NCBI RefSeq assembly: GCF_000801955.1
Contig: NZ_JSZO01000016.1
Location: 62,001 to 126,000 of the forward strand
Length of the DNA: 64,000 nucleotides
Source of the DNA: Ralstonia sp. A12
GTDB lineage: Bacteria; Pseudomonadota; Gammaproteobacteria; Burkholderiales; Burkholderiaceae
Direction: 5' to 3'
Shown here: one piece after another, positions 34,804 to 43,779 of the stretch
How positions within the stretch are numbered: position 1 is the stretch's first letter
Layout of the letters: the number at the start of each line of letters is the position of its first letter
Translations under genes and position numbers: made by a program
Notes under the pieces: generated by a model
What the model saw: the letters and a program-made list of their open reading frames with translations, nothing else
Database searches by the model: none
Told to the model about the DNA's origin: nothing

Positions 34804-36920
34804 GCCACACCTCCCGCAACAGATGGATTGGGGCGTACCTCTGGGCCGGGCGCCAGATCTGGCAGCACCGGTGTCGGAGGTATCGGGGGGATGGGGGTAG
34901 CCTCGGGTGCGGATGCCGTGCCTGCTGCAACTGCCGGGCCGGCGCCCGTCATGGATTCGACGGCCAGGGTGGCCGAATATGCCGCCGGGCCAAACACGAC
35001 CGTGGCGCGGCGGTTGGGGTCGGCCATCAGTGCCAGCTCGGCCAACATCTCGTGGTCGCATGCCATGAAGCATGCAACCTTGCGGCCGGCCGCACGGGCC
35101 AGCTCTTCCAGCACTTCGCCGTTGGGCAGCTCCGACACGGCAATATTGAGCGAGCCGTCCTCGCCAATGGAGAACGGCACCACGTGATGCCGCACAGCCA
35201 GGTCACGCGGCAGGCAATCGGCCAGCGCGCCCAGCACAACATTGGTCAGGCTCACGCGCGGCAGATCAACCTGTTCAGCCAGCGCATCGGCCAGCGTGTC
35301 GGCCGTCACCAGCCCTTGCTGGACGAGGATGGTCCCCAGCCGGCGGCCGGTCTCCCGCTGCATCGCCAGCGCCGCATCAAGCTGCGCTTGCGTCAGCACT
35401 TCCCACTTGAGCAAGGTCTCGCCCAGCATGGAGCGCGTGCGGCCGAGCGCGTCGTTCGACAGGTAGGTGTGCTGGGTCTTGTCCCACGCGATCGGCTTGC
35501 CGGTCAGGCAGTAGACCAGGAAGATCTTCCACGCCCGGCACACCGAGAAGAAGTTGATGAAGTTGTTCACCACCAGCCTGGGCAAGCACAGCACGCCCTG
35601 CAGCGGGCCATTGAGCCGCCCGACAAAGTACATGCGCTGCGCCAGGCGGTTCACCAACAGCGTCGCGTTGATGGCCAGCAGGTCCTGCATCCACGGGGTG
35701 CCGACCACGAACGTACCGTCAGGAATCGACACCCATCCCCTGGCCAGCAATGCGCCGATCACCAGATAGTTGAGCGACAGCACATAGGCCAGGATCGAAA
35801 ACAGCGCGGTCAACACGCCCTTGCGGTCACGGAAGAACATGTATCGGGTGATGAGGTTGCCCTTCCACCCCATCTGCAGCCAGCCCTGGAACGCGATGCC
35901 CAGTACCCAGCGCGCACGCTGCCGGTAGGCAGTACGGAAGGTGCTTGGAAAGTACTCGCGCGTTGCCAACAACTGTGGGCGCACACCACGGCGGCGCCCA
36001 AGGCGCCAGCGGGTGCGTGTCTTGCCTTCAGCATCCTCCGCAGGCGCCGCGTTCTCGCAGATCGGGAAGTGCACGAAGGCTTCACGCATGCCCAGGTCGT
36101 GCAAGCGGAAGCTGAAGTCGTAGTCTTCCGTGAGCGTGCTGGTGTTGAAGGGCGAGTCCCCGCGCACCTTCATCACGGCTTCGATTGCGCGGCGGCTGTA
36201 GCACAGCGCCACGCCCGCGCCGGGCACCGTGCCGGTCAGCGCCTGGCGTGCCACCAAGTCTTTCTGGTGTGTCTCGGAGAAATCATCCATGTAGGTGCCG
36301 GCCACCCACTCGTACCACTTGCGCTCAAGCGAGAGCACCGGCAACTGCACCAGATCCTGGTCGCCGATGAAGTAGTTGAAGTACTTCAGCTCCAGCGGGT
36401 GAATCACGTCTTCGCAGTCGTGCATGATCACGCCCGCAAAGCGGATGCCGTGGCCCGCTTCGTAGCGGATGATGGTCTGGATGATGGTGTTCAGGCAGTC
36501 GGCCTTGCAGGTGGGGCCGTCGTGCGTAACGGCTGCCCGCACCACGCGGCCCGGGTAACGGCGCACCATGCGCTCGACCTCGGTGGTGGTCTCGGCATCA
36601 TTGCGGTAGGCCCCGGCAAAGATGATGAAGTGCGCGTACTCCATCGTCGCCAAGGTGTTCTCCACCATCTTGGCGATGACGTCGTACTCCTTCCAGGCCG
36701 GCACCATGACGGCGAGCCACTGCTCTTCGCGGTCACGCAGTGCCTGTGCGGAGATGGTGACGGGCGTACGGCCGCGCTGCGGCCAGAGCCAAAGCTCCCG
36801 CACCCAGTAGAAGGCGTCCAGGAAGAAATCGTCGGCGGTGCTGATGAGGATGACGAGCGTGGTCGCCACCGTCAGCGTGTTGAGCAACGCCAGGTAGATT
36901 TCCCATGGCACATCGCTCAT
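34800..36920 (-). CDS. nfrB: NfrB-like polysaccharide synthase, glycosyltransferase 2 with MshEN c-di-GMP-binding domain
   Basis: A 706-residue inner-membrane enzyme. The GT2 domain (about 65-345) has all processive-synthase hallmarks: Asp141 (KADCLN), HDCED at 167-171, TED at 264-266 and QRARW at 334-338. Transmembrane helices are at about 8-30, 370-395 and 440-470. Two tandem MshEN motifs follow at 499-518 and 528-547 (LG-x2-LL/LV-x2-G/E-x-LT/VT...L-x2-AL), then a GSPII-E N-like domain to about 635 and a Pro-rich tail. In E. coli, NfrB is switched on by c-di-GMP through this domain. The start at 36920 has GGAGG six bases upstream. First gene of the polysaccharide operon. Confidence 0.9.
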   Translation of the reverse strand: MSDVPWEIYLALLNTLTVATTLVILISTADDFFLDAFYWVRELWLWPQRGRTPVTISAQALRDREEQWLAVMVPAWKEYDVIAKMVENTLATMEYAHFIIFAGAYRNDAETTTEVERMVRRYPGRVVRAAVTHDGPTCKADCLNTIIQTIIRYEAGHGIRFAGVIMHDCEDVIHPLELKYFNYFIGDQDLVQLPVLSLERKWYEWVAGTYMDDFSETHQKDLVARQALTGTVPGAGVALCYSRRAIEAVMKVRGDSPFNTSTLTEDYDFSFRLHDLGMREAFVHFPICENAAPAEDAEGKTRTRWRLGRRRGVRPQLLATREYFPSTFRTAYRQRARWVLGIAFQGWLQMGWKGNLITRYMFFRDRKGVLTALFSILAYVLSLNYLVIGALLARGWVSIPDGTFVVGTPWMQDLLAINATLLVNRLAQRMYFVGRLNGPLQGVLCLPRLVVNNFINFFSVCRAWKIFLVYCLTGKPIAWDKTQHTYLSNDALGRTRSMLGETLLKWEVLTQAQLDAALAMQRETGRRLGTILVQQGLVTADTLADALAEQVDLPRVSLTNVVLGALADCLPRDLAVRHHVVPFSIGEDGSLNIAVSELPNGEVLEELARAAGRKVACFMACDHEMLAELALMADPNRRATVVFGPAAYSATLAVESMTGAGPAVAAGTASAPEATPIPPIPPTPVLPDLAPGPEVRPNPSVAGGVA

Positions 36921-37617
36921 GGCCCCTCCCCAAAGCCGGCATACGGCCGATGCCTGGCAATCCCCCCGCTTTGCGCTGTGGCGCTCATCGCTTTCCCCAA
37001 GTTCTTGTCGACCTGCGGCGCAACCGCTTGCGCCGTACATCCGGCGTCACCGCCATACAAGTGACAGCTGCTGATGCGAGGCTCTTTGGCCCGCTCCGCA
37101 AGCGTGAACGCGAGGACCGTACCAACGCCCGCCAGGGCGCGCCGTTATGCGGTGCGGCTGCAGCACGAGTGCGCGCGCGCATGCGGCTCACGCCGGGTTG
37201 TTGCACGGCTGAACGCGATGTGGGGTCCCGGGCCGCGCTGCAATTGCAGCCCCGGCACGCAATACACGTTGATGTTGAACCGCACTCGTCCGGGCAGCCG
37301 ACAAGCCCGCCCTACAAAAGGCGGAGGCGTTTGGCACCCAGGCGCAGGGTGTTCGGCTGAGGCGCGCGCATGCGCAGCCCGGCGGGCATGACACAGGCCC
37401 TTGCGCGCGGGGCTTGGTGGCCGGGGCTAGAGAACAGCAAAGCCTTGTGGGAACAGGCTCTAGAGGAAGCTGTGCGCCACCGTTGTGATGCGCAGTGAAG
37501 ACGCACGGCTATCGTGCAGCAGGAAGGGGATCGCGTAATCTGAGTTGCGCCGCCGAGACGGCGGTACCGGCAGCATGGTCCGCGCCTATCACTCAAATCG
37601 GTTACAGCGCTGAAACA
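36921..37617. other. Intergenic region of about 700 bp, no supported gene
   Basis: This stretch lies between the start of nfrB and the terminator after the chemoreceptor gene. Open frames of up to about 150 codons exist on both strands, but they are biased in the way non-coding high-GC DNA is, start without ribosome sites and resemble nothing I know. I found no tRNA or clear riboswitch. It should contain the nfrB promoter; the size leaves room for a regulated leader or a small RNA. Confidence 0.5.
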
Positions 37618-37644
37618 CAAAGCCGCGCACGAGGCGCGGCTTTG
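37618..37644. terminator. Hairpin terminator after the chemoreceptor gene
   Basis: CAAAGCCGCGC (37618-37628) and GCGCGGCTTTG (37634-37644) form a perfect 11-bp stem with a 5-base loop. It lies 32 bp beyond the stop of the minus-strand chemoreceptor. The T content comes from the stem end plus TGTTTC on the minus strand, so it is a moderate intrinsic terminator. Confidence 0.65.
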
Positions 37645-37675
37645 CAAGGGTCATGCGGATCTACATGTCAGCGCG

Positions 37676-39502
37676 TCAGAACTGTTCCCAGTCATCTGCA
37701 TCGCTGGCGGCAGCGGCAATTGCCAGCTTGCCAGGCTTGGGCTCGATTGCCGCGGCAGGGGCTGCCGTCGGGGTGGATGCCGCCGGCGTCAATGCCGCTT
37801 TGGCAGGCGCGGCGGCAGACAACACCGCAGGCTTGCGTGCAGCACGCTTGATTGTCGAGGCAGGCTTGCGCACGACAGGTTTGGCAGCAGCAACCGGCGC
37901 AGCCGACGGTGCCTTCGAAACGCTCACCACAGCCGTCGGCAGAGCATGCGTGCCAGCCGGCGGCAGACGGAACGAGGCAACGGTTTCGCGCAGCACGCCC
38001 GCCTGCTCTTCCAGCGATTGCGCAGCGGCAGCGGCCTCCTCCACCAGTGCCGCGTTCTGCTGCGTCACCTCGTCCATCTGCGTGACGGCCTGGTTGACTT
38101 GCTCGATGCCGGCGCTCTGTTCGTCCGACGCGGCGCTGATCTCGCCCATGATGTCGGTCACGCGCTTGACGGCCACCACCACTTCGTCGATCACCGAGCC
38201 CGCTTCGGTCACAAGCGTCGAGCCGTTTTCAACACGGCCAACCGAATCGCTGATGAGCTCCTTGATTTCCTTGGCCGCCGTGGCCGAGCGCTGCGCCAGG
38301 CTGCGCACTTCACCCGCCACCACAGCAAAGCCGCGGCCTTGCTCGCCCGCACGTGCAGCTTCCACTGCGGCGTTCAGGGCAAGGATGTTGGTCTGGAAGG
38401 CAATCCCTTCAATCACGCCAATGATGTCGGCGATCTTCTTGCTGCTGTTGTTGATGCCGGACATCGTTTCAATGACGCGGCCCACCACCTCACCGCCCTT
38501 GACGGCGATGTCCGAAGCGTTGCCCGCGAGTTGGCTCGCCTGACGCGCGTTGTCGGCGTTCTGCTTCACGATGCTGGTCAGCTCTTCCATGCTGGAAGCC
38601 GTCTCTTCCAGCGAAGACGCCTGCTCTTCCGTACGCTGCGAGAGGTCCAGGTTGCCGGCGGCAATCTGCTTGGTGGCGCTAGCGATGGAATCGCTGCCGC
38701 CGCGCATCGTCTCGATCGTGCGGATCAGACCGCGCTGCATGTCGATCAGGCCGCGGGTGAGCGCGCCCATTTCGTCATGGCTGCTCACGGTGATGTGCTC
38801 GGTCAGGTTGCCGCGCGAGATCTCGCCAAAGTGGCCAAGCATGCGCGCCAGCGGTACGGAGATCGCGCGATGCAGGCCAAACGCGCAGCCCAGCGCTGCA
38901 GCAATGCCCACCACGATGGCGCCGATGATCAGCATCAGAAACGCGTGCGAACGGGCCACGGCGTCGTCGTACCCGGCCTTGGCCTGCTCGGACTGGCTGC
39001 GATCCAGCGCATCTGCGGCGGCGGTCAATGCCACCGACAGCGGCGGAATGACGTCCATGACCACTTTGTCGGCTGCGGCTGTGTCACGGGCACGCAACGC
39101 GTTCATCAGCGGCTCAATGCCATCGCGGAACAACGCTGCGCGCTTGGCTTCCACATCGGTGGCCAGACGCGCCTCGTCGGCACTCATGGGCAGCGCCTTG
39201 TACTGCTTCCAGGCGTCGTCCGACTTTGCGCGGTAGCTATTGGCCTTGTCGAGGATCGCCGGTACCTCAGCGGCATCGGGGTGGAAGACTGCGCGATCCA
39301 GCGTGGTGCGCACGATGGCGGCATGCAGTTGCGCCTTGGCAACCAGCGAGGTCGAAGCGAGCTGGTTGCTGTAAATCTCTTTGATAGTCGCGTCAGAAGC
39401 GCGCATGCCGACGACGCCGATGGTGCCAATGGTGGCCAGCAGCACGGCGAGCAGCGCGAGGGCTGCATTGAGTCGGAAACGGATGGAAAGTCGATTGAAC
39501 AT
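37676..39502 (-). CDS. Methyl-accepting chemotaxis protein with C-terminal CheR-tether-like pentapeptide
   Basis: A 608-residue chemoreceptor. TM1 is about residues 10-33, a four-helix-bundle periplasmic domain runs to about 187, TM2 about 188-212, then HAMP and the long signalling coiled coil. The hairpin tip, [20 protein letters not shown] followed by [16 protein letters not shown], is nearly invariant. An Ala/Pro/Lys-rich linker of about 75 residues leads to the final DDWEQF, which matches the W-x-x-F tether where CheR/CheB dock. The ATG at 39502 is preferred over an upstream TTG. The sensor domain resembles Tar-type 4HB; the ligand is unknown. A weak GCCGTTAT element upstream (39544-39551) lacks a matching -35. 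Confidence 0.92.
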   Translation of the reverse strand: MFNRLSIRFRLNAALALLAVLLATIGTIGVVGMRASDATIKEIYSNQLASTSLVAKAQLHAAIVRTTLDRAVFHPDAAEVPAILDKANSYRAKSDDAWKQYKALPMSADEARLATDVEAKRAALFRDGIEPLMNALRARDTAAADKVVMDVIPPLSVALTAAADALDRSQSEQAKAGYDDAVARSHAFLMLIIGAIVVGIAAALGCAFGLHRAISVPLARMLGHFGEISRGNLTEHITVSSHDEMGALTRGLIDMQRGLIRTIETMRGGSDSIASATKQIAAGNLDLSQRTEEQASSLEETASSMEELTSIVKQNADNARQASQLAGNASDIAVKGGEVVGRVIETMSGINNSSKKIADIIGVIEGIAFQTNILALNAAVEAARAGEQGRGFAVVAGEVRSLAQRSATAAKEIKELISDSVGRVENGSTLVTEAGSVIDEVVVAVKRVTDIMGEISAASDEQSAGIEQVNQAVTQMDEVTQQNAALVEEAAAAAQSLEEQAGVLRETVASFRLPPAGTHALPTAVVSVSKAPSAAPVAAAKPVVRKPASTIKRAARKPAVLSAAAPAKAALTPAASTPTAAPAAAIEPKPGKLAIAAAASDADDWEQF

Positions 39503-39617
39503 GGGATGTAAAGCGGGCGGCAAAACTAGTTGAGGCCCCCGCTATAACGGCCAGTCCGCGCCATTTCTGAAGTCTGGCGCGGACAGAATCCCACGTATGG
39601 ACGACTGCAGTAAGTGG

Positions 39618-40355
39618 CTAGTAAGGCACAGCCATGTTGTTTTCGATACGGGCGCGGTCGCCCGGGCGCAGGCCGTTCGGGTTGTTTTGCGTGAGCGTGA
39701 CCATGGAGTTGTCGTTCAGGCGCATGGTCACGCGGTAGGTCTGGCCGACCACCGTATTGCCTTCCACGGCGTTGCCGGCCATGGCACCGGCCACTGCACC
39801 GCCGATGGTGGCCACGGTATTGCCGCGTCCGCCACCCACCTGGTGACCGAGCAGGCCGCCCACCACGCCGCCCAGCACCGCACCCACACCAGTGGGCTGC
39901 CCACGCACCGGCACCGCGTCGATACGCTCGATCACGCCGTAGCGGTTGTCGGCCGGTGCTTCATAGGCCGGCGTGCCGTTGTTGGGATACGGAGAGTAGT
40001 TCGGCTGCGAATAAGCAGGCGCCGGCACCGGTGCGGGCTGCTGTGACGGATACGGTTGCGGATACGGTTGCGGCGCATTCGGGTCGTAGCTGCCGTTGTA
40101 GCCGTTGTTGTAGGTGTTGTCGTACCCGTTGCTGGCATAGCCGTTGGAATACGGCGTGGTGCTGTAGGTCGTGCTGCCGTAGCTGTTGCTGTATGCGTTG
40201 CTGCCGGCCGCATAGCCAGCGCCGTAGCCCGCGCCATAACCGGGGTAAGGCGCCGTGACGCAGCCGGCCAACCCAGCCGCTGCTACGGCCATTGCCGCCA
40301 CTGCCACCCACCGCCCTGCGCGATTGGCGCGCGCCAGCTTGTTTGTTGCTTGCAT
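39618..40355 (-). CDS. Outer-membrane lipoprotein with Tyr/Asn/Ser-rich region and glycine-zipper domain
   Basis: A 245-residue lipoprotein. The signal peptide ends in the lipobox LAGC (Cys about residue 30). Residues 35-125 are strongly biased towards Tyr, Asn, Gly, Ser and Pro. Residues 145-190 form a glycine-zipper pair (GVGAVLGGVVGGLLGHQVGGG and TIGGAVAGAMAGNAV), as in SlyB/YMGG proteins, followed by a C-terminal strand domain (VTMRLNDNSMVTLTQ). Known relatives sit in the outer membrane and support envelope integrity. The Tyr/Asn-rich part is far longer than in SlyB and looks prion-like. It is a single gene; the neighbours give no functional hint. Confidence 0.82.
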   Translation of the reverse strand: MQATNKLARANRAGRWVAVAAMAVAAAGLAGCVTAPYPGYGAGYGAGYAAGSNAYSNSYGSTTYSTTPYSNGYASNGYDNTYNNGYNGSYDPNAPQPYPQPYPSQQPAPVPAPAYSQPNYSPYPNNGTPAYEAPADNRYGVIERIDAVPVRGQPTGVGAVLGGVVGGLLGHQVGGGRGNTVATIGGAVAGAMAGNAVEGNTVVGQTYRVTMRLNDNSMVTLTQNNPNGLRPGDRARIENNMAVPY

Positions 40356-40605
40356 GATTGATCCCGTTTGTGGACGAGGCGTCTGGTCCAGGCCGGCGGC
40401 CTTCCTACGGTATGCGCCCCTTGCCGCAAAGTCTATGCCGCTGGCCGTACGCCCCGTGAAACCAAACTTCTTCATTGGTAACGGCGTGTAACCTCGTCGC
40501 GTCAGGGGCTTCCGGCGCACGAGTGTACGGGCGCGCTATGATCGTCCGAGCGCCGTGCACGGCACCTTTCGCTGACAAGACACGGCCCGCCCTCCTCTCC
40601 TCACC

Positions 40606-41538
40606 ATGCAGCCGACGCTTCTGATCCTCATTGCGATGACGCCCAACAACGTGGCGCAGATCGCTCAGCACTTCCACGTCATCCACGCCCCGACCCGGGC
40701 TGAACGCGACGCCGCCATCGCCCGTGAGGGGCGCGCCGTGCGCATCGTGCTGACCAACGGCTCGACCGGCCTGACCGGCGCGGAGATCGCCGCCCTACCC
40801 AAGCTGGAACTGGCCTGCGCGCTGGGCGCCGGCTACGAGAACATCGACGTGGAAGCCGCCCGCGCGCGTGGCGTGGTGGTGGCCAACGGCGCCGGCACCA
40901 ACGATGCCTGCGTGGCCGACCACGCCTTTGGCCTGCTGCTGGCTGCGGTGCGCGGCATCCCCAAGCTGGACCGCGCCACGCGCAATGGCGTCTGGCGCGA
41001 CGACATTCCGCTGCAGCCGGGTGTGTGCAACAAGCGCCTGGGCATCGTCGGTCTGGGCACCATCGGCCTGCAGATCGCGCGCCGCGCAGCCGGCTTCGAC
41101 ATGCAGATCGGCTATCACAACCGCAAGCCGCGCGACGGAGTGCCGTACCAGTACTTCGATGCGCTCAAGGACATGGCCGAGTGGGCGGACTTCCTGATCG
41201 TTGCCACACCTGGCGGCGCGCAGACCAAACACCTGGTCAACCAGACGGTACTGGAAGCGCTGGGGCCCAACGGCTGCGTGGTGAACATCGCGCGCGGCAG
41301 CGTAGTGGATACAGCGGCGCTGGAAGCCGCCATCCGCACGGGCAAGCTGGGCAGCGCAGGGCTGGATGTGTATGAGAGCGAACCGAAGCCGCCGGTGGGC
41401 TTGCTGGACCTGGAGCAGGTCGTGCTGACGCCGCACGTTGCCGGCTGGTCGCCGGAATCGGTGCAGGCCACGGTGGATCGCTTTCTAGAGAACGCCCGCC
41501 GGCACCTGGCGGGCGAAGCGGCGGTGTCCCCGGTCTAA
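40606..41538 (+). CDS. D-2-hydroxyacid dehydrogenase
   Basis: A 310-residue NAD(P)-dependent dehydrogenase. The nucleotide motif GIVGLGTIGLQIARRA is near residues 145-160; the catalytic residues are in NIARGSVVDT (Arg), YESEPKPP (Glu) and TPHVAGWS (His). GAGYENIDVEAARARGVVVANG is the usual substrate-domain segment. It belongs with hydroxypyruvate/glyoxylate reductases (GhrB-like) and related 2-oxoacid reductases and is clearly different from the GhrA-type protein at 12106. It stands alone; the gene behind it is convergent. Substrate unknown. Confidence 0.87.
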   Translation: MQPTLLILIAMTPNNVAQIAQHFHVIHAPTRAERDAAIAREGRAVRIVLTNGSTGLTGAEIAALPKLELACALGAGYENIDVEAARARGVVVANGAGTNDACVADHAFGLLLAAVRGIPKLDRATRNGVWRDDIPLQPGVCNKRLGIVGLGTIGLQIARRAAGFDMQIGYHNRKPRDGVPYQYFDALKDMAEWADFLIVATPGGAQTKHLVNQTVLEALGPNGCVVNIARGSVVDTAALEAAIRTGKLGSAGLDVYESEPKPPVGLLDLEQVVLTPHVAGWSPESVQATVDRFLENARRHLAGEAAVSPV

Positions 41539-41574
41539 GCGGTTGTGTCGACCAGGGACAACTTCACCGCGCGA

Positions 41575-42831
41575 TTACGACGTCGGCCGCTTCATCTGGC
41601 ACGACGTCGGCTGCGCCCCGAGGTGCGGCTCGAGCGTGACATCGGTGCGCCAGCCGTAGCCGGTGCTCTCCTGGTCGTACTTCACCTTCTTGCCGTCGGC
41701 CTTGACCCAGGTGGTGACGTACAGCGTCTGCTGCGCCTGGTGATCGGTCTTGCGCATCTCGATCGGGCCATTGAGGCCGTCAACCGTCATGCCTTCCATG
41801 ACCTTGGCCACCTTGGCGGGCTCGGCTGAACCACTGGTCTTGATGGCCTTGGCGAGGAACGCGATGCCGGTGTAGACATCCGCGTTGAAGAAGTCGTCGT
41901 TGTACTTCTTCTTGAAGCCATCGAGCACGGCGTTGGTTTTCGGATTGCCATCGTTCGGCGCGAAGTAGCTGATGACCTTCACTCGATCTGCACCCGACGC
42001 GCCCATCGCAGTCGGCACGCCGGTGGTGCCGGCGTAGTACGTGTAGAAGTTGGTGCTCAGGCCCGCATCCTTGGCCGCGCGAATCAGCAGTGCCAGATCG
42101 CTACCCCAGTTGCCGGTGATGACCGTATCGGCGCCGGATGCGCGAATCTTCGCCACGTACGGCGAGAAGTCCTTCACCTGCGCCAGCGGATGCAGGTCTT
42201 CACCCACCACCTGGATGTCCGGGCGCTTGCGCTTGAGATAGTCCTTGGCCGCACGCGCCACCTGATGCCCGAACGAGTAGTTCTGATTCAGCAGGTAGAC
42301 CTTCTTGATGTTCGGGTCCTTGGCCAGATAGGTGGTCAGAGCCTCCATCTTCATGTCGGAGTTGGCGTCCAGACGGAAGTGCCAGTAGTTGCACTTGCTG
42401 TTGGTCATGTCCGGATCGACCGCGGCGTAATTGAGATAGATGATCTCCTTGCCCGGATTGCGGTCGTTGTACTTGGCGATGGCGTCCTGCAGCGCCATGC
42501 CCACGCTGGAGCCATCGCCCTGTGCAACGTAGCGGATGCCCTGGTCGGTGATCTGCTTGAGGATCGTCAGGCTCTCTTGCGGCGAGACCTTGTTGTCAAA
42601 ACCGACCACTTCAAACTTGGTGCCGTTGCCGCTCCAGTTCTGTTGGTTGGCAATGTCTGCCGCGTATTGCCAACTGCGCAGCTGGTTCTGGCCCAGCGCG
42701 CCCATCAGCCCGGACAGCGGATCGATCCAGGCGATCTTGACGGTCTCGGCGTAAGCGGTGCTTGGGCAGAATGCGCCGGCGAATGTGCCAACTGCCGCAG
42801 CCGCGCACAGCGCGAGTCGGAATGCCTTCAT
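41575..42831 (-). CDS. Periplasmic binding protein, branched-chain amino acid ABC transporter type (orphan)
   Basis: A 418-residue exported protein. The signal peptide ends near residue 28 (STAYA). The mature part follows the Leu/Ile/Val-binding pattern: KIAWIDPLSGLMGALGQNQL at the start, VVGFDNKVSPQESL, YNLNQNYSFG-type loops (VYLLNQNYSFGHQVA), and ADTVITGNWGSD. An AGGAG site is eight bases before the ATG. No permease or ATPase gene is nearby, so it must use a transporter encoded elsewhere or act as a sensor. It is divergent from a TetR regulator, with two palindromes between them, suggesting local control. Aromatic or amide-type ligands are common in this family but cannot be assigned. Confidence 0.88.
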   Translation of the reverse strand: MKAFRLALCAAAAVGTFAGAFCPSTAYAETVKIAWIDPLSGLMGALGQNQLRSWQYAADIANQQNWSGNGTKFEVVGFDNKVSPQESLTILKQITDQGIRYVAQGDGSSVGMALQDAIAKYNDRNPGKEIIYLNYAAVDPDMTNSKCNYWHFRLDANSDMKMEALTTYLAKDPNIKKVYLLNQNYSFGHQVARAAKDYLKRKRPDIQVVGEDLHPLAQVKDFSPYVAKIRASGADTVITGNWGSDLALLIRAAKDAGLSTNFYTYYAGTTGVPTAMGASGADRVKVISYFAPNDGNPKTNAVLDGFKKKYNDDFFNADVYTGIAFLAKAIKTSGSAEPAKVAKVMEGMTVDGLNGPIEMRKTDHQAQQTLYVTTWVKADGKKVKYDQESTGYGWRTDVTLEPHLGAQPTSCQMKRPTS

Positions 42832-42936
42832 GCAAATGTCTCCTGATGTCTTATCGTTAGACGCCGTGCAGAAGGCATCGTCGAGCATGGTTCTTGCACA
42901 AAACCGCAAACCGAGGCTTACGGTAGCTCGATCCTT

Positions 42937-42960
42937 CCATACACAAACGTATGTGCATGG
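42937..42960. promoter_or_regulatory. 24-bp pseudo-palindrome, candidate TetR operator
   Basis: CCATACACA (42937-42945) and TGTGCATGG (42952-42960) pair at 8 of 9 positions around AACGTA. It lies between the divergent binding-protein and TetR genes, about 105 bp from each start, in the size range of TetR-family operators. Confidence 0.5.
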
Positions 42961-42974
42961 TAGGAGCGCGTTTA

Positions 42975-42986
42975 TTGACATGTCAA
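42975..42986. promoter_or_regulatory. 12-bp perfect palindrome TTGACATGTCAA
   Basis: A perfect palindrome in the same divergent region. It includes a consensus TTGACA hexamer, so it may be a -35 element on either strand covered by an operator. Confidence 0.4.
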
Positions 42987-43060
42987 CCCGCGCAAACCTG
43001 GGGGCGTCAGCTTGATTTAAGCGCTGGACAGCGGTGTCAGCGCCGCTAGAATCCGCCTTC

Positions 43061-43738
43061 ATGTCCAAGCCGCACGAGGTGCGCATGCCCTCCCCGCTGA
43101 TCGACGAACACGACGCACCCGTCGACGCCGAATCCACCGCCACCACCGCGCCTCGCGCGCAGCTCACACCCAATGACTGGGTGCGCGCGGCCACTGATCT
43201 GCTCGTCACCAAGAGCATCGACGCCGTGCGCGTCGACGTGCTTGCCAAACAACTGGAAGTCACCCGCGGCAGCTTCTACTGGCACTTCAAGAACCGCGAC
43301 GACCTGCTGCACCAGGTGCTGCAGGATTGGAGCGAGCGCACCCGCGTCGGCCCAAAACTCGAACGGCAAAACCCGTCGGTGCAGGGCCTCGTGCGTGATC
43401 TGCTGGCGCTGCCGTTTCGCGGCCGCAGTGCACGACGCACGGCGATGATCGAGTTCGCCATTCGCGCGTGGGCGCGGCGTGATCCGATGGCGCAAGAGGC
43501 CGTCGAAACCGTCGACGAGCACCGCATGGACTACTACGTCCAGCACTTCCAGGCGATTGGCTTTGCGCGCAAGGACGCCAAGACACGCGCCTTCATGCTG
43601 TACGCCTACCAGCTCTCCGAAGCCACGCTGTGGCACCAGGGCAGCAAGCCCGACAAGGACGCCCGCCGCCGCTTTTTTGAAGACACGCTGCTGGCCGGCG
43701 CACCGCTCACTGGTTCAAGCGGGGCCACGCAGGAATAA
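43061..43738 (+). CDS. TetR/AcrR-family transcriptional regulator
   Basis: A 225-residue regulator. After a 35-residue N-terminal tail, the helix-turn-helix lies at about residues 38-85 (WVRAATDLLVTKSIDAVRVD, then LEVTRGSFYWHFKNRDDLL); the GSFYWHFKN segment is the TetR hallmark. The rest is a ligand-binding helical domain. ATG at 43061 is chosen; an upstream start at 43034 and a later ATG at 43085 are possible. It is divergent from the orphan binding protein and 41 bp before an MFS transporter, so it may control both. Confidence 0.9.
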   Translation: MSKPHEVRMPSPLIDEHDAPVDAESTATTAPRAQLTPNDWVRAATDLLVTKSIDAVRVDVLAKQLEVTRGSFYWHFKNRDDLLHQVLQDWSERTRVGPKLERQNPSVQGLVRDLLALPFRGRSARRTAMIEFAIRAWARRDPMAQEAVETVDEHRMDYYVQHFQAIGFARKDAKTRAFMLYAYQLSEATLWHQGSKPDKDARRRFFEDTLLAGAPLTGSSGATQE

Positions 43739-43779
43739 ATCGTGCTGCATCGCGCGCATTCCAGATCGAATGTGCCGCG

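Noticed and set aside
35052-37064. 670-codon open frame on the plus strand
   Set aside because: Antisense to nfrB; the minus-strand protein shows intact synthase and MshEN motifs.
37074-37391. Small genes in the 36921-37617 gap
   Set aside because: Candidate frames overlap each other, are Arg/Ala-rich and have no ribosome site or recognisable motif.
39544-39570. Sigma-28 promoter for the chemoreceptor at 37676
   Set aside because: GCCGTTAT is present on the minus strand but the -35 position at 15-bp spacing reads TCAG rather than TAAA.
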